Assembly (NCBI GenBank): GCA_964612995.1
Contig: CAZTGE010000038.1
Coordinates: forward strand, 1-31,464
DNA: 31,464 bases
Reading direction: 5' to 3'
Source: SLQH01 sp964612995
GTDB lineage: Bacteria; Planctomycetota; UBA11346
The first letter of the stretch is position 1; the number at the start of each line of letters is the position of its first letter. The translations under genes were made by a program, and so were the position numbers. A model generated the notes under the pieces. That model searched no databases, was not told the origin of the DNA, and was given only the letters and a program-made list of their open reading frames with translations. Below, piece after piece: positions 28,239 through 31,464 of this stretch.

Positions 28239-30017
28239 ATGCTGCTGCACATCGCCGCCGACCGCACCGTCGCCCCCCTCGCGCCCATCTGGGCCTCGAC
28301 CGGCTTCACGCCGGCGCGCCATCTGCTCGCCGACGACATGCGGCTCAACCTCGCCTATCTGGGCTCGGTCCCACACCAGGGCATCCGCCACTGCCGCGTG
28401 CACTGGCTGCTCGACCTGGTACGCGTGGCCGGCGTGTTCGGTAACACGCCCGCCTACGACTGGTCGCGGCTCGACGCCGCGCTGGCCGTCATCATCGACC
28501 ACGGCCTGGTGCCGTTCTTCGAGCTGATGGGCAACCCGTCGCAGGCCTTCACCGACTTCGGCGACCCGATGCAGCTGCGTGCGTGGCGTCGCCTGTGTTG
28601 CGATCTGGCCTTGCACCTCATCGAACGCTACGGTCGTGACGCGGTGCTGACCTGGCACTTCGAGTGCTGGAACGAACCCGACCTGCCGGTGATGCGCCAG
28701 CCCGGCTCGATCCTGCACCGCCTGGAACACAACCTCGCCTATTACGATGCCTCGGCGGCCGGCATCAAGGACGCCGACGCGGAACTGCGCGTCGGTGGCC
28801 CCGGCACCGCGCTGGGCCCGAACCAATACTACGAGGATTTCCTCGACCACTGCGATCACGGCGAGAACGCATTCGGCGGCACCGGCGCGCCGCTGGACTT
28901 CGTCAGCTTCCACGTCAAATCACAATGGGCCGGCGACGAACAGGTCGATCCCGATCACCAAGCGTTGCTGCGACGCACGCGCGGCCACATCGAATCGGTG
29001 CGGCGGCGGCCGAACCTGGCGCAATTGCCGCTCTACGACGACGAGTGCGACCCCTCCGGGCCCTGGTGCCGGCACATGCTGTGGCGACCGCGCTCCTACT
29101 ACGCCGCCATCGTCGTGCGTTTCCTGGAATTGCACCTGCGTCACATCGTCGACGGCATGGGGGCCGACCTACGCCTGGTGAGCAACGACAACGGCTTCCT
29201 CGGCCCGTGGGGCTACCGCACGCTGCTGACGCGCTTCGGCAGCGACGCGGAGTTGGCCGACGGTCGCTGCGAGCTGCTCAAGAAGCCGGTCTTCAACGCC
29301 ATGGTGCTGCTCAGCCTGCTCGGCGACGAACGCCTCGCGGTCACCGGTGGCGACGATGAATGCAACGTGATCGCGACGCGGCGCGGCGACGATCAGGTGG
29401 CGCTGCTCGTCTACCACCAACGCGACGCGATCATGTCATCCGGTGCGCAGGAAGTGGAACTCGCGATCGACGGGCTGCCGTTCCAGGAGGCGACCCTGGC
29501 GCGCTACCGCATCGCACCGCAGGACGAACGCGATGTGTTCGCACTGTGGGAACAGCATCGCGTCGACGAGGGCATCAGCGAGGTTGGCCTGCAGGCGATC
29601 CGGGCCGTGCAGGACATCGGCGTGGCCTGCGAGCCGGAGACGGTGCGCTGTGCGAACGGCAGCTGGCGCACGACATTCGACATGCCGCTGCACAGCCTGG
29701 AACTGCTGCTGCTGACGCGCGATCCCGGCACCGCCCCGGCGGCGGTCGGCCAACCGCGCCTCGCCCACTACCACGGCCTGCACCAACACCAGCACGTGCT
29801 GGTGTCCTGGCCCGGCCTGCCATCCCGTCACCTGCGCAGTTACGAGGTGGCGATGGCACACAGCCCCGACGGCCCGTGGCAGCGCCTCAACGCCGGCGAT
29901 CTGCTGTGCACCGCCCATCTGCACGTGCGCCCGGCGACGCCGCAGGCCTGGTACCGGGTGCGCGCCGTCGATTACTGGGGCCGCGCCGGCGCCTGGTCGC
30001 CGGTGGTCGCCGGCTGA
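28239..30017 (+). CDS. GH39 family glycoside hydrolase, alpha-L-iduronidase-like
   Basis: 592 residues from the ATG at 28239 (AGGAG about 10 nt upstream; an in-frame ATG 93 nt earlier has no site). A (beta/alpha)8 barrel with acid/base Glu146 in HFECWNEPDLP and probable nucleophile Glu269 in LPLYDDECDP. The DE-x-DP form of the second motif resembles animal alpha-L-iduronidase more than GH39 beta-xylosidase. FFELMGNP (93-100) and FVSFHVKS fit the family. The C-terminal part (about 380-592) is beta-rich, ending in a fibronectin-III-like segment (VSWPGLPSRHLRSYEVAMAHSPDGPWQRL..YRVRAVDYWGRAGAWSP), also a feature of iduronidase. No signal peptide, so it acts in the cytoplasm, perhaps on imported oligosaccharide. 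Beta-xylosidase activity remains possible. Confidence 0.8.
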   Translation: MLLHIAADRTVAPLAPIWASTGFTPARHLLADDMRLNLAYLGSVPHQGIRHCRVHWLLDLVRVAGVFGNTPAYDWSRLDAALAVIIDHGLVPFFELMGNPSQAFTDFGDPMQLRAWRRLCCDLALHLIERYGRDAVLTWHFECWNEPDLPVMRQPGSILHRLEHNLAYYDASAAGIKDADAELRVGGPGTALGPNQYYEDFLDHCDHGENAFGGTGAPLDFVSFHVKSQWAGDEQVDPDHQALLRRTRGHIESVRRRPNLAQLPLYDDECDPSGPWCRHMLWRPRSYYAAIVVRFLELHLRHIVDGMGADLRLVSNDNGFLGPWGYRTLLTRFGSDAELADGRCELLKKPVFNAMVLLSLLGDERLAVTGGDDECNVIATRRGDDQVALLVYHQRDAIMSSGAQEVELAIDGLPFQEATLARYRIAPQDERDVFALWEQHRVDEGISEVGLQAIRAVQDIGVACEPETVRCANGSWRTTFDMPLHSLELLLLTRDPGTAPAAVGQPRLAHYHGLHQHQHVLVSWPGLPSRHLRSYEVAMAHSPDGPWQRLNAGDLLCTAHLHVRPATPQAWYRVRAVDYWGRAGAWSPVVAG

Positions 30018-31030
30018 GGACCGGCCTCGGCCGCGCCGCGCAGCACGGCGCGCGAACGCTGGAACACTGCCGCCTCGCGGTGCAGGCCGTTGTCGCGACA
30101 GAACTCCGCCAGGGCGGCGAAGCGCACGACCGCGTCGGCCGCGCCGACATGCAGGAATTTCGCCAGACACTCGGGGCAGTTCGCCAGCGGCTGGGCGTCG
30201 GATTCGGCGCGGTGGTTGCTGCCGCACATATTGCAGTGATAGGCGGTGCAATGCCGCATACCGAACATGTGCCCGGTCTCGTGCGTCGCCGTCTTGAGGG
30301 TGCGCAGCAGGCACAACCGGAAGTCCTCCGGGCTACCGTCGGCATCGCCGTTGCGGTACAGCGACCATACGCCGACGCGGTCGACGAGGCTGGCCTGCCC
30401 GAACACGAAATTCCATCCGCGGCCCGGCCACAGGTCGCTCGCGGTCAACGCGAGCGCGACCACCTCGTCGTCCTGCAGGCGATCGGCGAGATCGTCGAGG
30501 ACCCAGGTGGTGAGGATCTGCGGCTGCCCGGTGTGCGGATTACGACGGCGCGCCGCTTCCGCGACGTTGTCGAGCGGGATGGCGGGGTGGACGCGTACCG
30601 GCACATTGAAGCACACGCGCAGGTACTCCACCGTGTGCGCGAGGATCCGGCCCTGGCCGTCGGTGAAGGGCCCGAGCGGGTGCACGGCGATGGTGCGCCG
30701 GCCGACCTCGGGCTGCACACGATCCGCGACCAGCCACGCGGCATACGTCTGGCCCGGTTCGCGATGCTGCGCCAGCCAGTCGCCCGGTCCGGGCTCGGGC
30801 AGCGGAGCGCACAGGGGGCGCAACGCATCCAGGCCCTGCGGTAGCGGCCCCTCGACCACCGTGGCCGGTGCGCGGAGGACGACCAACAGCACCAGGGCGG
30901 CGACCGACACGACCGCCAGGGCGAGGTGCAGCACCACCCACGGTGAGCGACGCCGCCGTCTATGCGCGCATCGCTCACCCGGCGCCCGCGCAGCGGCCTC
31001 GGACTCGGGTGCATCGTGGCTATCGCTCAT
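29972..31030 (-). CDS. Membrane-anchored archaemetzincin family zinc metallopeptidase
   Basis: 352 residues. The archaemetzincin (M54) signature is complete: H250-E-T-G-H254-MFGM-R-H260 followed by C261, C266, C269 and the pair C285/C288 in HCTAYHCNMCGSN..PLANCPECLAKF, which bind a second zinc. Upstream are NPHTGQPQILTTWVLDDLADRL and TASDLWPGRGWNFVFGQASL. Archaemetzincins are usually soluble and about 200 residues; here an Arg-rich N-terminus and one hydrophobic helix (about 30-52) anchor it, and there is a C-terminal extension of about 60 residues. The ATG has no Shine-Dalgarno, and a CATACT -10 ends 8 nt before it. Its last 46 nt overlap the end of the convergent GH39 gene. Substrate unknown. 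Confidence 0.88.
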   Translation of the reverse strand: MSDSHDAPESEAAARAPGERCAHRRRRRSPWVVLHLALAVVSVAALVLLVVLRAPATVVEGPLPQGLDALRPLCAPLPEPGPGDWLAQHREPGQTYAAWLVADRVQPEVGRRTIAVHPLGPFTDGQGRILAHTVEYLRVCFNVPVRVHPAIPLDNVAEAARRRNPHTGQPQILTTWVLDDLADRLQDDEVVALALTASDLWPGRGWNFVFGQASLVDRVGVWSLYRNGDADGSPEDFRLCLLRTLKTATHETGHMFGMRHCTAYHCNMCGSNHRAESDAQPLANCPECLAKFLHVGAADAVVRFAALAEFCRDNGLHREAAVFQRSRAVLRGAAEAGPQPATTGDQAPARPQ

Positions 31031-31038
31031 GGCCCGGC

Positions 31039-31066
31039 AGTATGGACGCAGGAGGATGCGAGAGAA
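31039..31066 (-). promoter_or_regulatory. Possible archaemetzincin promoter, leaderless
   Basis: CATACT (31039-31044) on the minus strand ends 8 nt before the ATG, the same hexamer and nearly the same following bases as at the AmaP-like gene. The -35 (TTCTCT, 31061-31066, 16-bp spacer) is weak. Confidence 0.4.
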
Positions 31067-31202
31067 GCGGTGTTGGCCTGCGTGCCTGCCCCGAAGCGTG
31101 GCACAAAGGAACTCGCATCGTCATCGCACATCGTGTGGAGCGCAAAACCGACCGCTTCGGCAAGGGTCTGACGCGCCACTGCCTGCCGACGGTTTTCCCG
31201 GC

Positions 31203-31303
31203 TTGCCCGCGGACCCCCTGGTTTACGATATATAGTGATCGCGACAGCATCTGGCAGGATGCTGCCCACGGCCCTTCGCCCACCCCTGGCCAGGAAAGGT
31301 GGG
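31203..31303 (+). promoter_or_regulatory. Promoter region and hairpin leader of the right-edge gene
   Basis: TTGCCC (31203-31208) is followed by an AT-rich island with TACGAT and TATAGT (31224-31236), the likely -10, although spacing is not ideal for either (15 or 22 bp). The leader then has a hairpin 31247-31262 (GCATC with GATGC) and a second stem in which CCCACC (31279-31284) pairs with GGTGGG (31298-31303), enclosing the self-complementary CCTGGCCAGG. The second stem would bury the Shine-Dalgarno of the gene starting at 31308. Confidence 0.35.
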
Positions 31304-31307
31304 TCCC

Positions 31308-31464
31308 ATGACTGTGCCCATCGACCAGCTCGGCAACCTCGTGCCTCTGCGGCAGGTCCTGCGAGCGCGCGTCTATCGCATGTCCACCGGTGATAGCACG
31401 TCCTCCTACATCTGTTCGATCACCGAAGAGGTCTCTCACGGAGGCGCGGAGACACGGAGATGGA
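31308..31464 (+). CDS. Partial hypothetical protein, cut by window edge
   Basis: 52 codons are visible with no stop: MTVPIDQLGNLVPLRQVLRARVYRMSTGDSTSSYICSITEE, then VSHGGAETRRW. AGGTGGG precedes the ATG at a fair distance. The last ten codons are translated from the CACGGAGGCGCGGAGACACGGAG dispersed repeat, so the original gene may have been cut or given a new end by that repeat. No family recognised. Confidence 0.45.
   Translation, partial: MTVPIDQLGNLVPLRQVLRARVYRMSTGDSTSSYICSITEEVSHGGAETRRW
31434..31464 (+). repeat. CACGGAG-type dispersed repeat, truncated by window edge
   Basis: The closing bases consist of tandem CACGGAGG / CGCGGAGA / CACGGAGA units, about 8-9 bp each. Repeats of this kind are common in intergenic DNA of several environmental phyla. 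It continues beyond the window. Confidence 0.6.

Overview
This is a G+C-rich bacterial window (roughly two thirds G+C by eye, with strong G/C in third codon positions). It is mostly chromosomal housekeeping genes plus a chemosensory operon and a few genes for complex glycans. The combination of small-hairpin-rich intergenic DNA, CACGGAG-type and GCAAAG-type dispersed repeats, a heparinase II/III-like protein and an iduronidase-like GH39 enzyme suggests an uncultivated member of the Planctomycetota-Verrucomicrobiota-Lentisphaerota group. That placement is an inference; no rRNA or tRNA gene is present to anchor it. No phage, plasmid, CRISPR or transposase gene was found.

Layout. 1-2235 (minus): scpA, cut by the left edge and carrying a long Asp-rich tail, then ispH. 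2305-2611: a stand-alone plus-strand structured RNA candidate with a textbook terminator. 2733-6179 (minus): a secreted beta-sandwich protein and a TPR protein. 6275-6440: an inverted-repeat hairpin element. 6495-7415 (plus): a SprA-related metallopeptidase-like protein. 7416-8123: gene-free, hairpin-rich DNA. 8124-9080 (minus): an AmaP/Asp23-like membrane protein, divergent from purM and a small membrane protein (plus, 9191-10782). 10795-14216 (minus): cimA, nifU-like and argG. 14293-14482: a second copy of the hairpin element. 14539-15888 (plus): radA. 16218-16457: a small unknown gene. 16494-18794 (minus): a heparinase II/III-like protein. 19010-19261: a small Ig-like protein. 19248-27874 (minus): a tightly overlapped chemosensory operon, read as histidine kinase, cheW, mcp, cheR, cheA, a 54-aa ORF, STAS, a mini receiver and an unknown protein. 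28239-30017 (plus): GH39. 29972-31030 (minus): a membrane-anchored archaemetzincin. 31308-end (plus): a partial gene.

The most notable regulatory structure is in front of cimA (citramalate synthase, first step of the pyruvate route to isoleucine). A 17-codon reading frame with two Ile-Ile pairs lies between a promoter and a strong intrinsic terminator that ends just before the cimA ribosome-binding site. The leader RNA can form mutually exclusive 1:2, 2:3 and 3:4 pairings. This is the architecture of a ribosome-mediated isoleucine attenuator.

Several genes (scpA, the SprA-family gene, the AmaP-like gene, archaemetzincin, perhaps purM, and the cimA leader peptide) have a -10-like hexamer only 6-9 nt before the ATG and no Shine-Dalgarno sequence, so leaderless transcripts are likely. 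Genes inside operons, and argG, have good Shine-Dalgarno sites. A -35 of the form TTGCC(C/G/A) recurs.

The chemosensory operon has no complete CheY, no CheB and no CheD here. Its only receiver is a 71-residue remnant lacking the phospho-accepting Asp, next to an STAS protein, so it may control an output other than the flagellar motor, or use response regulators encoded elsewhere.
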